A stretch of DNA of 64,000 bases. It comes from Bacillus sp. RAR_GA_16. Its GTDB lineage: Bacteria > Bacillota > Bacilli > Bacillales > Guptibacillaceae. Both the position numbers and the translations under genes were made by a program. The stretch covers positions 248,001-312,000 of the forward strand of contig NZ_JAIUKZ010000015.1 of NCBI RefSeq assembly GCF_020165985.1, written 5' to 3'. The notes under the pieces were generated by a model that had not been told where the DNA came from, did not search any database, and saw only the letters and a list, made by a program, of their open reading frames with translations. Below, one piece after another: positions 33,499 through 41,755 of this stretch. Position 1 is the first letter of the stretch. Each line of letters starts with the position of its first letter.

Positions 33499-34941
33499 TT
33501 ATTGTCCTTGAGCTAATGAATAGGCAATTTTCCCGTCAAATCGATATAAGTTCTCAAGCTTAATCCAGTCTAATTCTTCAGACTCGATTTGAGATAGGAG
33601 CTCTCGAATCATACCTTGCGTTTCTTTTTTTCCTTCAACTGGCTGGAATCGGCAACGCCAGTGATCAGATAAGAATGTTTCAGAGAATCCGTTTGGATGT
33701 ACTTTTACACCACGATTTGTCATCATCACGAATTCATGATTGCTTGCTTCTGCAGCACGAGTGAGCTTATCAGCAATTTCATCAATCGTAAGCGTATTGT
33801 TAAATAAAAATACGTCTGTTCCGTCAAGTTCACGCTCAGGAACATAGTTCGGACGGATCGTTTCTTCTTGCTTCTCCTCCACTTCCTTACTATAAACAAC
33901 AGGAGCTAGGACAGAAGGAGATTGACCAAGACGATCGACCACGGCATTTGCGAACTCTTTCGTTCCAACAGCATCTTTTCCTTTCGCAATATCACCAGTC
34001 AACACGCCATCTTCAATCGTTTTCAACCATGCATTATGAATCTTTTCAGCTGCTTCAGGCTGTCCGATATGAACAAGCATCATAATTGCTCCGTGAAGGA
34101 GACCTGATGGATTTGCGATTCCTTTTCCTGCAATATCAGGAGCACTACCATGAATCGCTTCAAACATGGCGATTTGATCTCCAATATTAGCAGAACCTGC
34201 CAGACCAACGCTTCCTGCGATTTGAGCCGCGATATCAGAAGCAATATCTCCATATAAATTCAACGTGACGATCACATCAAATTCCTCTGGCGAGTCAGCA
34301 AGACGTGCCATACCGATATCAACGATGTAACTATTTGCTTCAATATCAGGATATTCTGCTGAAATTTCTTTAAATACCTGATGGAAAAGGCCGTCACTTA
34401 ATTTCATGATGTTATCTTTTACAAGACACGTTACTTTCTTACGGTTGTTCTTACGTGCATATTCAAAGGCATGACGAATAATACGTTCAGATCCCGGACG
34501 TGAAATCAGTTTAAGGCTTTGCACCACGTCAGGTGTTTGCTGATGTTCGATACCTGAATAAAGATCTTCTTCATTTTCACGAACAATGACAAGGTCCATA
34601 TCAGGATGTTTGTTTTCAACAACAGGATGGTAAGATACACAAGGGCGAACGTTTGCATATAACCCCATCGCTGTCCGAATCGTCACGTTAAGACTCTTAT
34701 AGCCACCGCCCTGTGGTGTCGTAATCGGCGCCTTTAAAAGTACTTTTGTTCGACGGAGTGAATCCCAAGCTTCTTGAGGGATACCTGTTGAGTTCCCGGT
34801 AAGATAAACTTTTTCGCCAACATCAATAAATTCAGGCTCAATTTCAGCCCCAGCTTGTTCTAAGATATTAAGTGTTGCTTCCATGATTTCTGGGCCGATT
34901 CCGTCTCCAGTTGCCACGGTAATTGGACGCTTTTCTGCCAT
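33499..34941 (-). CDS. NADP-type isocitrate dehydrogenase, long Thermus-like form
   Basis: Oxidative decarboxylation of isocitrate to 2-oxoglutarate. 480 residues: an N-terminal catalytic domain of the isocitrate/isopropylmalate dehydrogenase superfamily (GDGIGPEI near residue 13, IRTAMGLYANVRPC near 88, RENEEDLYSGIEH near 120, DIASDIAAQIAGSVGLAGSANIG in parts near 235, EAIHGSAPDIAGKGIANPSG in parts near 265) followed by about 140 extra residues after VVYSKEV. That extension is the mark of the Thermus/Rickettsia-type enzyme; the usual Bacillus Icd is about 423 residues and lacks it. A monocistronic gene, so probably not the citZ-icd-mdh operon enzyme. Confidence 0.85.
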   Translation of the reverse strand: MAEKRPITVATGDGIGPEIMEATLNILEQAGAEIEPEFIDVGEKVYLTGNSTGIPQEAWDSLRRTKVLLKAPITTPQGGGYKSLNVTIRTAMGLYANVRPCVSYHPVVENKHPDMDLVIVRENEEDLYSGIEHQQTPDVVQSLKLISRPGSERIIRHAFEYARKNNRKKVTCLVKDNIMKLSDGLFHQVFKEISAEYPDIEANSYIVDIGMARLADSPEEFDVIVTLNLYGDIASDIAAQIAGSVGLAGSANIGDQIAMFEAIHGSAPDIAGKGIANPSGLLHGAIMMLVHIGQPEAAEKIHNAWLKTIEDGVLTGDIAKGKDAVGTKEFANAVVDRLGQSPSVLAPVVYSKEVEEKQEETIRPNYVPERELDGTDVFLFNNTLTIDEIADKLTRAAEASNHEFVMMTNRGVKVHPNGFSETFLSDHWRCRFQPVEGKKETQGMIRELLSQIESEELDWIKLENLYRFDGKIAYSLAQGQ

Positions 34942-35170
34942 GATCTTCTCTCCTTCTCTGGTCTTTCAACACACACTGAAAAAGCCGGCAAGCTCTATTG
35001 AGACAATACCGAATCTTCCTGATATCGTGAATTTCCCATTCTACAAACTTCTCTAAACCTTCGTTTGAGAGATGGAAACAACCATCAATTTGTTATCGCT
35101 TTCCAAGGTTATTATAGAAATCATGTTCTTTTTTGTCAATTTTACGTCGTTTCTGACAGAAGCTGTTCAT

Positions 35171-35200
35171 GGAAAAACCAGTTCCTTTTAGGAACTGGCT
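35171..35200 (-). terminator. Terminator of the sco1-like gene
   Basis: AACCAGTTCC-TTTTA-GGAACTGGCTT, directly after the stop codon on the minus strand. Confidence 0.8.
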
Positions 35201-35205
35201 TCATA

Positions 35206-35781
35206 TTATTGTAGTGCTTTAACATCATCCACGATTTCTTCATAAGGTACTTTTGAAACCCCAGAATATTTTTTCACGACAACACCCTCTTTATTTACAA
35301 GATAAAAGGCAGTACCGTGAATAAATTGGTCTGAACTTGGATCGGCATCGACGGCCGTTTTGAAACTACTTTCTGCAAAACTTTGAATCTCTGCGTTATC
35401 ATAGCCAGTTAAGAAGTGCCAATTCGATAAATCGGCATCAAACTTCTCTGAGAACGTCACTAATTCTTCTGGAGTGTCTCGTTCAGGATCTACCGAAAAG
35501 GATACAAGTTCTACATCTACATCCGCTGCAGCTAGTTGATCCTGAAGCTGTGACATATTAGCTGTCATAGGTGGACACACGGTTTCACAATTCGTGAAAA
35601 TCAAATCAGCAATCCACACTTTTCCATCCAAATCACTTAATCCATACTCACTATTTGTGTGATCTGTATATGTAAAATCCTGTACTTCCCAATCAAGCTC
35701 ATCTGGAACATCCTTACCACAAGCACCAAGGATAACGAGCACTGCCAATAATCCTGTAACCAATAAGAAGCGTTTCTTCAT
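35206..35781 (-). CDS. Sco1/SenC-type copper chaperone for cytochrome oxidase assembly
   Basis: Membrane-attached thioredoxin-fold protein that delivers copper to the CuA site of cytochrome c oxidase. 191 residues; lipoprotein signal with lipobox LGAC (Cys21), the copper-binding CETVCP near residue 67 and the conserved His in FIHGTAFYLV near 158. It matches B. subtilis YpmQ (Sco) in size and motifs. With ctaG 3 kb away and a cytochrome c at 5.9 kb it fits an oxidase-assembly set. Confidence 0.92.
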   Translation of the reverse strand: MKKRFLLVTGLLAVLVILGACGKDVPDELDWEVQDFTYTDHTNSEYGLSDLDGKVWIADLIFTNCETVCPPMTANMSQLQDQLAAADVDVELVSFSVDPERDTPEELVTFSEKFDADLSNWHFLTGYDNAEIQSFAESSFKTAVDADPSSDQFIHGTAFYLVNKEGVVVKKYSGVSKVPYEEIVDDVKALQ

Positions 35782-35885
35782 AAGATTACCCCCAAGAAAA
35801 TAGAATCATGTTCCTTCTTACCATATCTTAAATCTAAATAAGTTTCCATAAGTTGATAAAGTAGGATTCGAGGATTTCATGAACA

Positions 35886-35912
35886 AAAAAACCTGAGTCG
35901 AAAGGACTTAGG
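35886..35912 (-). terminator. Terminator of the SDR gene
   Basis: ACCTGAGTC-GAAAG-GACTTAGGT, with A-run on the plus strand side (T-run for minus). Confidence 0.65.
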
Positions 35913-35916
35913 TATC

Positions 35917-36685
35917 TTATTTTTCATTTTGCATGCGTCTTACAACTGAAGTAACGATTTTTCTTGGCATAAAGCGTATCGATTTCGCTAGGAGTTTGTT
36001 TTGAGTTCCTGGTATAATAATGCTTTTCCCTTTTCGGAATCCTTCATAGCCAGCTTTGGCGACATCTCTAGAAGCCATTGTCCCTCCATCAAAAAGTTTG
36101 GACTTTTGAAGATTAGCTCGATTACTAAAGTCAGTTCGTGTGGGCCCAGGACACAAAGTTGATACCGTTACTCCTGTTCCAATTAGTTCATTTTCAATGG
36201 CTTCTGAAAAAGAAAGAACATATGCTTTCGACGCATAATAAACAGCCATCAAAGGGCCAGGTTGAAAAGCAGCTGTAGAGGCTACATTTAAGATTCTTCC
36301 TTTCCCCCGTGCAGTCATTTCTTTCACGACTAGCTTTGTTAAATGAGTAAGTGAATTAATATTTAAATAAAGCATGTCCATTTCGGTTTGCATATCCGTT
36401 TCCGTAAATTTCCCATACAAACCTACACCTGCGTTATTAACTAAATAATCAAGTTGTCTTCCTTTCACCTGATTGAATAACTCTTCAGCAGCACCTGACT
36501 TCGCTAGAATCACTTACGAGAATATCCACTTGAATCCCATATTTTGATAATTCCTGTGAGCGTTGTTCTAATTTCTCTCTGCTTCGAGCTACTAAAATTA
36601 AATCTATTCCATCTTTCGCGAATAAGGTAGCGATATCTGCTCCAAGTCCACCAGATGCTCCTGTAATTAAAGCTGTTTCTTTCAT
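35917..36685 (-). pseudogene. Short-chain dehydrogenase, frameshifted
   Basis: SDR of about 256 residues split into an N-terminal frame (MKETALITGASGGLGADIA..., 36485-36685) and a C-terminal frame (35917-36513). NAD(P) motif TGASGGLG, NNAG in YLVNNAGVG, catalytic Ser in NVAST and YYASK are all present. Removing one base from GAATC at 36507-36511 (giving GATC) yields VSDLAKSGAAEELF, as expected for this SDR group. So only one base separates it from an intact gene. Start set at 36685 because AGAGAGG fits the second ATG. It lies directly after an ArsR-type regulator gene, which probably controls it. Substrate unknown. Confidence 0.85.
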
Positions 36686-36760
36686 AAATAAATTCATCCT
36701 CTCTGTATTTCTTAAAGTTTAAACATATGAACATAATAGGGGATAAAAAAAGTAGACGAC

Positions 36761-37078
36761 TTAAAAACAAGTCTCTTCTACTTTATCTAATAGGTTCTTC
36801 AAAACCGTAACGCCATCTTCCAATTGAAGAGAATAGAAACGTGTCGTTCCTTTTTGTTCAACAGAAACAAGTCCAACTTCACGCAATATTTTCAGATGAT
36901 GTGAGATCGCTGGTCGTGACAAGCTTGATTGCTTTGTAATCTCATTCACACTTAAACAGTCGTGCTCACTCAGAAGCAGAATAATGTCCTGCCGGTAAGG
37001 ATCACCTAGTGCCTGAAAAATCGGTGTACTCTTGCGAAAAAGTTGACGAGCTTCATGATGATCATTTTCAACATTCAT
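36761..37078 (-). CDS. ArsR-family winged-helix regulator
   Basis: 105 residues with a complete ArsR helix-turn-helix: FQALGDPYRQDIILLL, SVNEITKQSSLSRPAISHHLKIL (parts) and GTTRFYSL. The CxC metal motif of ArsR/CadC is absent, so it is likely a non-metal-sensing member that controls the SDR gene downstream (about 75 bases). ATG at 37078 with GAAAGCTCC upstream being weak; start uncertain by a few codons. Confidence 0.85.
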   Translation of the reverse strand: MNVENDHHEARQLFRKSTPIFQALGDPYRQDIILLLSEHDCLSVNEITKQSSLSRPAISHHLKILREVGLVSVEQKGTTRFYSLQLEDGVTVLKNLLDKVEETCF

Positions 37079-37165
37079 CGCAGAAAGCTCCTATCCGTTT
37101 AAAAGTTTAAACATTTAACCTGTTTTTATCTTATAAAATTATTTCTCCGATGTCAATAAATAAAA

Positions 37166-37615
37166 TCACCTGTAACCAAGGCTTTTTAACACAGTTTGGT
37201 GATTGGGATTAATATGTTCTGGTAATTCATTAACTGGAAAATACCTTACTTCCACTACTTCTTTTTCGTCCAACTTAAATTCATCACTTTCACAAATCCC
37301 AGAATACACGGCGATGACGCTAAATACTTCATCTCCATTTGGATACTTATAATACAGCTCTGCTCCAGAAAAAATGGATTCGAAATTTAGCTGATGAATG
37401 TGAATCCCTATTTCTTCAAATGCTTCTCGCACTGCAGTTTCCTCAAAGTTTTCCCCTGGCTCCATAAACCCACCAGTCAACCCCCATAATTTGTTATCTG
37501 CTCTTTTTTGCATGAGAAGATTCGTTTTTGTTTTATCAAACAAAAGTACTGCTACTCCTGGTAAAATAAGTGGTCTGCTCCCCACCAATGCTCTCATTTC
37601 CTGAATGTAGTCCAT
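37166..37615 (-). CDS. Nudix hydrolase
   Basis: 149-residue Nudix protein. The Nudix box is complete: GFMEPGENFEE-x-VREAFEEIG near residues 55-77, and the preceding LLMQKRADNKLWGLTGG is typical of ADP-ribose or nucleotide-sugar pyrophosphatases. Start at ATG 37615 behind AAGGAGGG; the longer frame to 37645 covers this site. Substrate unknown. Confidence 0.88.
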   Translation of the reverse strand: MDYIQEMRALVGSRPLILPGVAVLLFDKTKTNLLMQKRADNKLWGLTGGFMEPGENFEETAVREAFEEIGIHIHQLNFESIFSGAELYYKYPNGDEVFSVIAVYSGICESDEFKLDEKEVVEVRYFPVNELPEHINPNHQTVLKSLGYR

Positions 37616-37648
37616 AGCTCCCTCCTTAAATAAGTGTCGTAGCATACA

Positions 37649-37682
37649 AAAAAGCCTCTTCGAATCAATCGAACAGGCTTTT
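37649..37682 (-). terminator. Terminator after the tiny membrane-protein genes
   Basis: AAAAAGCCT-N-TTCGA / TCGAACAGGCTTTTT with an ATCAA loop and T-run; it follows the stop codon of the 31-residue gene. Confidence 0.75.
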
Positions 37683-37777
37683 TAACCGTTACTAAATGCC
37701 CATATCCAGTATATGACTCCCCAGACCGCACTTAAAGCTAATAATATAATCAGGAGTCGAATGTTTTTAGTTCTCAT
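37682..37777 (-). CDS. Tiny single-span membrane protein, 31 residues
   Basis: Product begins MRTKNIRLL and is one hydrophobic helix ending WIWAFSNG. GAGGAGATCGAG lies 5-15 bases before the ATG. The start overlaps the end of the 46-residue gene by 11 bases, so the two are translationally coupled. Third gene of a run of three tiny membrane-protein genes. Function unknown. Confidence 0.55.
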   Translation of the reverse strand: MRTKNIRLLIILLALSAVWGVIYWIWAFSNG

Positions 37778-37907
37778 TTTTCTCGATCTCCTCGTGTCCA
37801 ACTGTTTTTTCTTTCCGTTTTAGCATGTATAAAAAGAAGCCGAACAAACCAAAGACGACAAAGAAGAGTCCCGTTGACATATAAACTAAAATTGACCCTA
37901 TATCCAT
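37767..37907 (-). CDS. Tiny single-span membrane protein, 46 residues
   Basis: Begins MDIGSILVYM, one long hydrophobic segment, then a charged tail (KRKEKTVGHEE). AGGTGGAGCC precedes the ATG. It starts 25 bases after the 40-residue gene and overlaps the 31-residue gene. Layout resembles a small oxidase subunit with a cytosolic tail, but I cannot assign a family. Confidence 0.55.
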   Translation of the reverse strand: MDIGSILVYMSTGLFFVVFGLFGFFLYMLKRKEKTVGHEEIEKNEN

Positions 37908-37932
37908 AATGGCTCCACCTTTCTACGAGGCA

Positions 37933-38055
37933 CTATCCGCTATATGATAAGTAAATAGACAATATCCCGATTACGATCATTGTTACAAATGGCAAAACAA
38001 AGGCGAGGAAAATAACAGCTGATTCCGTTTTGTGCTGTTTAATTTTAGATAACAC
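37933..38055 (-). CDS. Tiny membrane protein, 40 residues, possibly an oxidase small subunit
   Basis: GTG start at 38055 behind AAAGGAGAATGAC. A short basic N-terminus (LSKIKQHKTES) then one or two hydrophobic stretches and YLSYSG at the end. The shape is like the 2A subunit of ba3-type cytochrome oxidases, and sco1- and ctaG-like genes are near, but this is a guess. First of three tiny genes in a row. Confidence 0.5.
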   Translation of the reverse strand: MLSKIKQHKTESAVIFLAFVLPFVTMIVIGILSIYLSYSG

Positions 38056-38154
38056 GAAGTCATTCTCCTTTCACGTTCTCACTCTTAGCATAACGGAAAT
38101 TCAAGTCATGTTACGATACTTTCGTGAACGTTTCCGTACTATTTTAACATAAGT

Positions 38155-38475
38155 TTAATCATGACAGGCGTGATGTATGGCTTGTCGAAGCAATGCCATG
38201 ACGTGTTGATCGTCAGGAGAATAATAAATACTCGTACCTGCTCTTCTGAATTTTACCAACCGGAGATTTTTTAGAAAACGGAGCTGATGAGACACTGTTG
38301 ACTGTGAAAGATGCAGGGCATCTGCTATTTCACTTACAGCACATTCTCGATCAGCAAGTAAATTCAAAATTCGAATTCTTGTAGGATCTCCAAGCGCTTT
38401 AAACGTTTGAGAAACGATAAAAAGCGTTTCTTCGTCTAAATCCATTTTTTCATTATCCTGACCTTGATTATCCAA
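38155..38475 (-). CDS. czrA: Zinc/cobalt-responsive ArsR-family repressor (CzrA-like)
   Basis: 106 residues, ArsR helix-turn-helix ([33 protein letters not shown]) with the alpha-5 metal site of CzrA/SmtB: Asp and His in DDQH and the pair H-x2-H in AIHHACHD at the C-terminus. Such repressors leave their operator when Zn or Co binds and usually control an efflux pump (CzcD/CadA). No pump lies here; a perfect palindrome at 38495-38516 directly upstream is the likely operator, acting on this gene and perhaps on the divergent side. The three tiny membrane genes downstream might be in its operon. Confidence 0.87.
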   Translation of the reverse strand: MDNQGQDNEKMDLDEETLFIVSQTFKALGDPTRIRILNLLADRECAVSEIADALHLSQSTVSHQLRFLKNLRLVKFRRAGTSIYYSPDDQHVMALLRQAIHHACHD

Positions 38476-38494
38476 ACTAATCTCCTCCGCTCAC

Positions 38495-38516
38495 TATATG
38501 AATAATTATTCATATA
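38495..38516. promoter_or_regulatory. CzrA-type operator
   Basis: Perfect 22-bp palindrome, core ATATGAATAATTATTCATAT, of the ATGAA-TTCAT type bound by ArsR/SmtB/CzrA repressors; 20 bases upstream of the repressor start. Confidence 0.8.
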
Positions 38517-38750
38517 TTACTCTGCTGTCATTGTATGAAAGTATTAAGCCCATTGTCAACGCTTGTCACGATTCCTTCACAGAAATAAGAGAACCTCCCT
38601 TGAGTTCCAACACAATCCTTTTTACAATGGAGGAAGAAGAAAAGAAAAGGCTTTCCTGTCAGAAGATAGGATGCAGGTACATGATGTGGTATGATGAAAA
38701 CGTTCAACATTTACGGAAAGGCATTATGATCATAGATGGAGGTGTTCCTA

Positions 38751-39656
38751 ATGTGGGAACAATTATCGAGCACATTTTCGTTTAGTGCTCTATGGAGCCC
38801 TGGAATTCTGGTAGCCGCAATCGTTATTGCTGGATTCTATTTACTTCTGACAGGGCCCTGGAAAAATAGCTTCAAAGACGCAACAACCGTTCCTCTTTAT
38901 AAAAAGATCTTTTTTATCATTGGGGTCGCCTTATTTTACATCGGTCTTGGTGGTCCATTATCACTTATGGGGCATTTATTACTTAGCATTCACATGACAG
39001 AGATGGCGCTTGTTTATTTAGTTGCACCGCCACTCATTCTTGTAGGAACACCAGCATGGCTGCTTCGTCCATTACTAAAGATCAACGTGATTCATAAGAT
39101 CGTTAAGTTTTTGACATTCCCAATAATTTCACTTCTTTTGTTTAATGGACTGTTTTCTTTTTATCACATACCTGAAATATTCGACTACTTAATGGTTCAC
39201 TATACTGCTCAGAATTTCTATAAAGCAGCGCTTATAGTGACAGCTTTCGCAATGTGGTGGCCACTCGTTTGTCCAGTACCAGAATATGATACGTTATCAG
39301 GTGTAAAAAAGCTTGGTTATATTTTCGCAGATGGGGTCCTGCTGACACCTGCATGTGCGCTAATTATTTTCGCATCCTCCCCTCTTTATGCAACCTATAC
39401 CGATCCAACCGTATGGGCCAATGCTATGGGATACTGCGTACCAACTGGCACAACCGTTTCACCTGAACTATTTGACCAATTTAAGCCACTAGGCATTATG
39501 GAAGACCAACAACTAGGCGGCATCATCATGAAAATCATCCAAGAACTATCATACGGCACCGCCCTCGGCTACATCTTCTTCCAATGGGCAAGAAAAGAAC
39601 GCGAAAAAGACGCCGAAGAACTACAATCAGCCGAATTCAGAATGAGTGAGGTTTAA
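38751..39656 (+). CDS. ctaG: Cytochrome c oxidase assembly factor CtaG
   Basis: Seven-span membrane protein, 301 residues, of the caa3-type CtaG family needed for CuA/caa3 oxidase assembly. Motifs: GGPLSLMGHLLLSIHM (His in the membrane, near residue 75), YLVAPPLILVGTP, MWWPLVCPVPE and PACALIIFA. ATG at 38751 behind GGAGGTG; an ATG at 38736 lies upstream of that site. Here it is not next to ctaCDEF, unlike in B. subtilis. Its 3' untranslated region carries the repeat array that begins two bases after the stop. Confidence 0.93.
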   Translation: MWEQLSSTFSFSALWSPGILVAAIVIAGFYLLLTGPWKNSFKDATTVPLYKKIFFIIGVALFYIGLGGPLSLMGHLLLSIHMTEMALVYLVAPPLILVGTPAWLLRPLLKINVIHKIVKFLTFPIISLLLFNGLFSFYHIPEIFDYLMVHYTAQNFYKAALIVTAFAMWWPLVCPVPEYDTLSGVKKLGYIFADGVLLTPACALIIFASSPLYATYTDPTVWANAMGYCVPTGTTVSPELFDQFKPLGIMEDQQLGGIIMKIIQELSYGTALGYIFFQWARKEREKDAEELQSAEFRMSEV

Positions 39657-39657
39657 C

Positions 39658-40320
39658 ACGAAAAGCGGAAGCCTCCGTTTAGACCCGGCAGGCACTGGAG
39701 CCCTCCAAATTGAACACGGTCTTTGTGTTCGAGTTGGAGGGTGAAGTGACAGAGGGTCTGGAGGGTGCAGCTAGACACGAAAAGCGGAAGTTGGCGTTCA
39801 GGGTCGACAAGCGCTGGAGGCCAATCAAAAGAACACGCTCTTTGTGTTCATTTGATAGGGTGAAGCGATCGAGACCCTGCCCACTGCAGCTGGATCTCAC
39901 GAAAAGCGGAAGCGCCCGTTTAGCCTCGACAAGCGCTGGAGCCCCATAAAAAGAACACGCTCTTTGTGTTCATTTTATGGGGTGAAGCGATCGAGAGGCT
40001 GGGCGCTGCAGCTAGATCTTAAGAAAAGCGGAGACGAGCGTTTAGAAACGAAGATATTGGAACTCTTGAACTAGAACACGCCCTTTGTGTTCTGGTGAAA
40101 GAGTGAAATATCGTAGTTTCTGCGAGTCGTAGCTGGATCTACGAAAAGCGGAAGCGCCCGTTTAGCCTCGACAAGCGCTGGAGCCCCATAAAAAGAACAC
40201 GCTCTTTGTGTTCATTTTATGGGGTGAAGCGATCGAGAGGCTGGGCGCTGTAGCTAGATCTTAAGAAAAGCGGAGACGAGCGTTTAGAAACGAAGATATT
40301 GGAACTCTTGAACTAGAACA
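39658..40320 (+). repeat. Tandem array of six structured repeat units (five complete, one truncated)
   Basis: Units start at 39658, 39777, 39899, 40021, 40141 and 40263 (119, 122, 122, 120, 122 and 58 bases). Each opens with GAAAAGCGGA and closes with GCAGCTAGAT or GTAGCTGGAT. Between them lie nested inverted repeats: an outer stem (GCGCCC/GGGCGC in unit 3), a second stem (AGCCTC/GAGGCT; AGACCC/GGGTCT; CAGGGTC/GACCCTG; AGAAAC/GTTTCT), a third (CCCCATAAAA/TTTTATGGGG; CCCTCCAA/TTGGAGGG; ATCAAA/TTTGAT; ACTCTT/AAGAGT) and an apical GAACAC/GTGTTC with a CTTT-containing loop. Stems are kept while their bases differ, so structure is under selection. Units 5-6 are a copy of units 3-4. Related elements with AAAGCGGAAGCGC occur in other Bacillaceae from memory; function unknown. 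Confidence 0.9.
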
Positions 40321-40350
40321 TGATCTTCCGTATCCACCCACCCATAAATA

Positions 40351-40378
40351 AAGCCATGAACTTTCATGGCTTTTTCTT
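40351..40378. terminator. Bidirectional terminator after the repeat array
   Basis: AAAGCCATGA-ACTT-TCATGGCTTT with T-run on the plus strand; also serves the convergent gene ending at 40364. Confidence 0.8.
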
Positions 40379-40846
40379 TATTCCATTATAATGAATCAAC
40401 CATACTCTCAGTAATCCTCCAATCCCCACTCCAAGAACAATCCCGAGAATGGCCACAAATGTTGGGGGCAAAACCATACTCCTAATAGTTGAAAATATAA
40501 CACCTATTGTAGAAAAATAAGCTCCTCCTACAAAAGGAAGCGCAAGAAATGCTCTTACTTCCTGTCCGGACTTCTCTAAAGCACTAAGATAACTTTCATA
40601 AATAGCAAATAAATACACGCACGGATAAAACATGGCCCATTCATAATTGGTCGCTTCAATTGCTTGAGCTGATTTCCATTGAAAGCTATAAAGAATATTC
40701 ATGTTTAAATTTGCATTTACATTAATAACAAATTCTAACACGATAAAAAAAGCGCCTCTAATGTACATTTTATTAATGATTTGCCCAAACCCGGGAAAAG
40801 CAATACTCCAAAGCAAAACCTCAAGTGGGTACACGTTTCTCTTCAT
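40364..40846 (-). CDS. Membrane protein of unknown function
   Basis: 160 residues with four hydrophobic segments (about 8-30, 32-48, 68-88, 100-150 in two parts) and the early motif PGFGQIINKMYIRG, which is shared by a group of uncharacterised Bacillus membrane proteins. The minus-strand stop lies within the terminator hairpin. Divergent from yteA with about 145 bases between the starts. No function can be given. Confidence 0.65.
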   Translation of the reverse strand: MKRNVYPLEVLLWSIAFPGFGQIINKMYIRGAFFIVLEFVINVNANLNMNILYSFQWKSAQAIEATNYEWAMFYPCVYLFAIYESYLSALEKSGQEVRAFLALPFVGGAYFSTIGVIFSTIRSMVLPPTFVAILGIVLGVGIGGLLRVWLIHYNGIKKKP

Positions 40847-40991
40847 CTTATCACCAGCTTCTCTTCAACTACTTCGTTACTTTTTCCAAATTACTGGTAT
40901 TTCATCCATTTGGCATGGAATTATTTTCAGAAGTAACGCTTTCTGTTTTTGCCTATACTACGGATATCAGCATAGGAAAGGAGATTTAATC

Positions 40992-41726
40992 ATGCTAACG
41001 ACAGAGCAACTCCGCGCGTTCAAACAAATCATTCAAAAACGTATAAAAGAGCTTCGAGAGGAGCTAGAGGAAAATGATGAATTTGGTCTTTCACAATCAT
41101 TTACACAGCAGGCAACAGGTGAACTCTCCAATTATGATAATCATCCCGGTGATACGGCAACAGACCTGTATGAGCGTGAAAAGGATTTATCATTAGATGA
41201 ACATGCTAAGCAGGAACTAGCTGAACTTCAGCTAGCATTAGAACGAATTGGAAACGGCAAATATGGATTATGTACCGTATGTGGAAAAGACATTTCAGTC
41301 GAAAGACTTAAAACTCTTCCAACAGCCACAACTTGTGTAGAGCATAGTCCCTCACAACATACATCAAATCATCGTCCAGCTGAAGAAGACGTGCTAGGTA
41401 GCTCATTCGGGGAGTATGTGAATGATCACGCACAAGCAAATTTTTTTGATGCGGAAGATTCCTGGCAACGTGCCGCTCTTTATGGCACTTCAGAAACGCC
41501 TTCTGATTTTAATGAACAGCAAATGGATTATGATCGTATGTATATTGATTCCGATGAATTGCATGGCTATGTGGAAGAAATCGAAACATTTTTATCCGCT
41601 GATATCGATGGCAAACCTACCGGAGTTATTCCAAATGAACGACATGAACATTATGAGGATCAATTAGATGACTATGATAGTCAGGCAATTCAAGGATCGA
41701 TTGAAGACACTGACTTAAATCGATAA
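40992..41726 (+). CDS. yteA: YteA-like protein with TraR/DksA-type zinc finger
   Basis: 244 residues: N-terminal coiled coil (about 5-90; RIKELREELEEND), then a DksA-type finger CTVCGKDI near residue 98 with the second half TTCVEH near 116, where the last Cys is a His. The C-terminus is acidic. This is the plan of B. subtilis YteA/YocK, which are sporulation-linked proteins of unclear role. AAAGGAG precedes ATG at 40992; the frame upstream to 40701 overlaps another gene and is not coding. Confidence 0.85.
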   Translation: MLTTEQLRAFKQIIQKRIKELREELEENDEFGLSQSFTQQATGELSNYDNHPGDTATDLYEREKDLSLDEHAKQELAELQLALERIGNGKYGLCTVCGKDISVERLKTLPTATTCVEHSPSQHTSNHRPAEEDVLGSSFGEYVNDHAQANFFDAEDSWQRAALYGTSETPSDFNEQQMDYDRMYIDSDELHGYVEEIETFLSADIDGKPTGVIPNERHEHYEDQLDDYDSQAIQGSIEDTDLNR

Positions 41727-41728
41727 AA

Positions 41729-41755
41729 AAAGCAGCCCAGCGTAGGGCTGCTTTC
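41729..41755. terminator. Bidirectional terminator between yteA and argS
   Basis: AAAGCAGCCC-AGCGTA-GGGCTGCTTT between convergent stops. Confidence 0.88.

Noticed and set aside
38498-38785. 95-codon plus-strand frame upstream of ctaG
   Set aside because: It covers the CzrA operator and the ctaG ribosome site and has no ribosome site of its own.
39658-40320. CRISPR array or coding gene in the repeat region
   Set aside because: Units are about 120 bases and fully similar, not short repeats with unique spacers. The short frames across 39679-39949 on both strands exist only because of the repeats and are interrupted between units.
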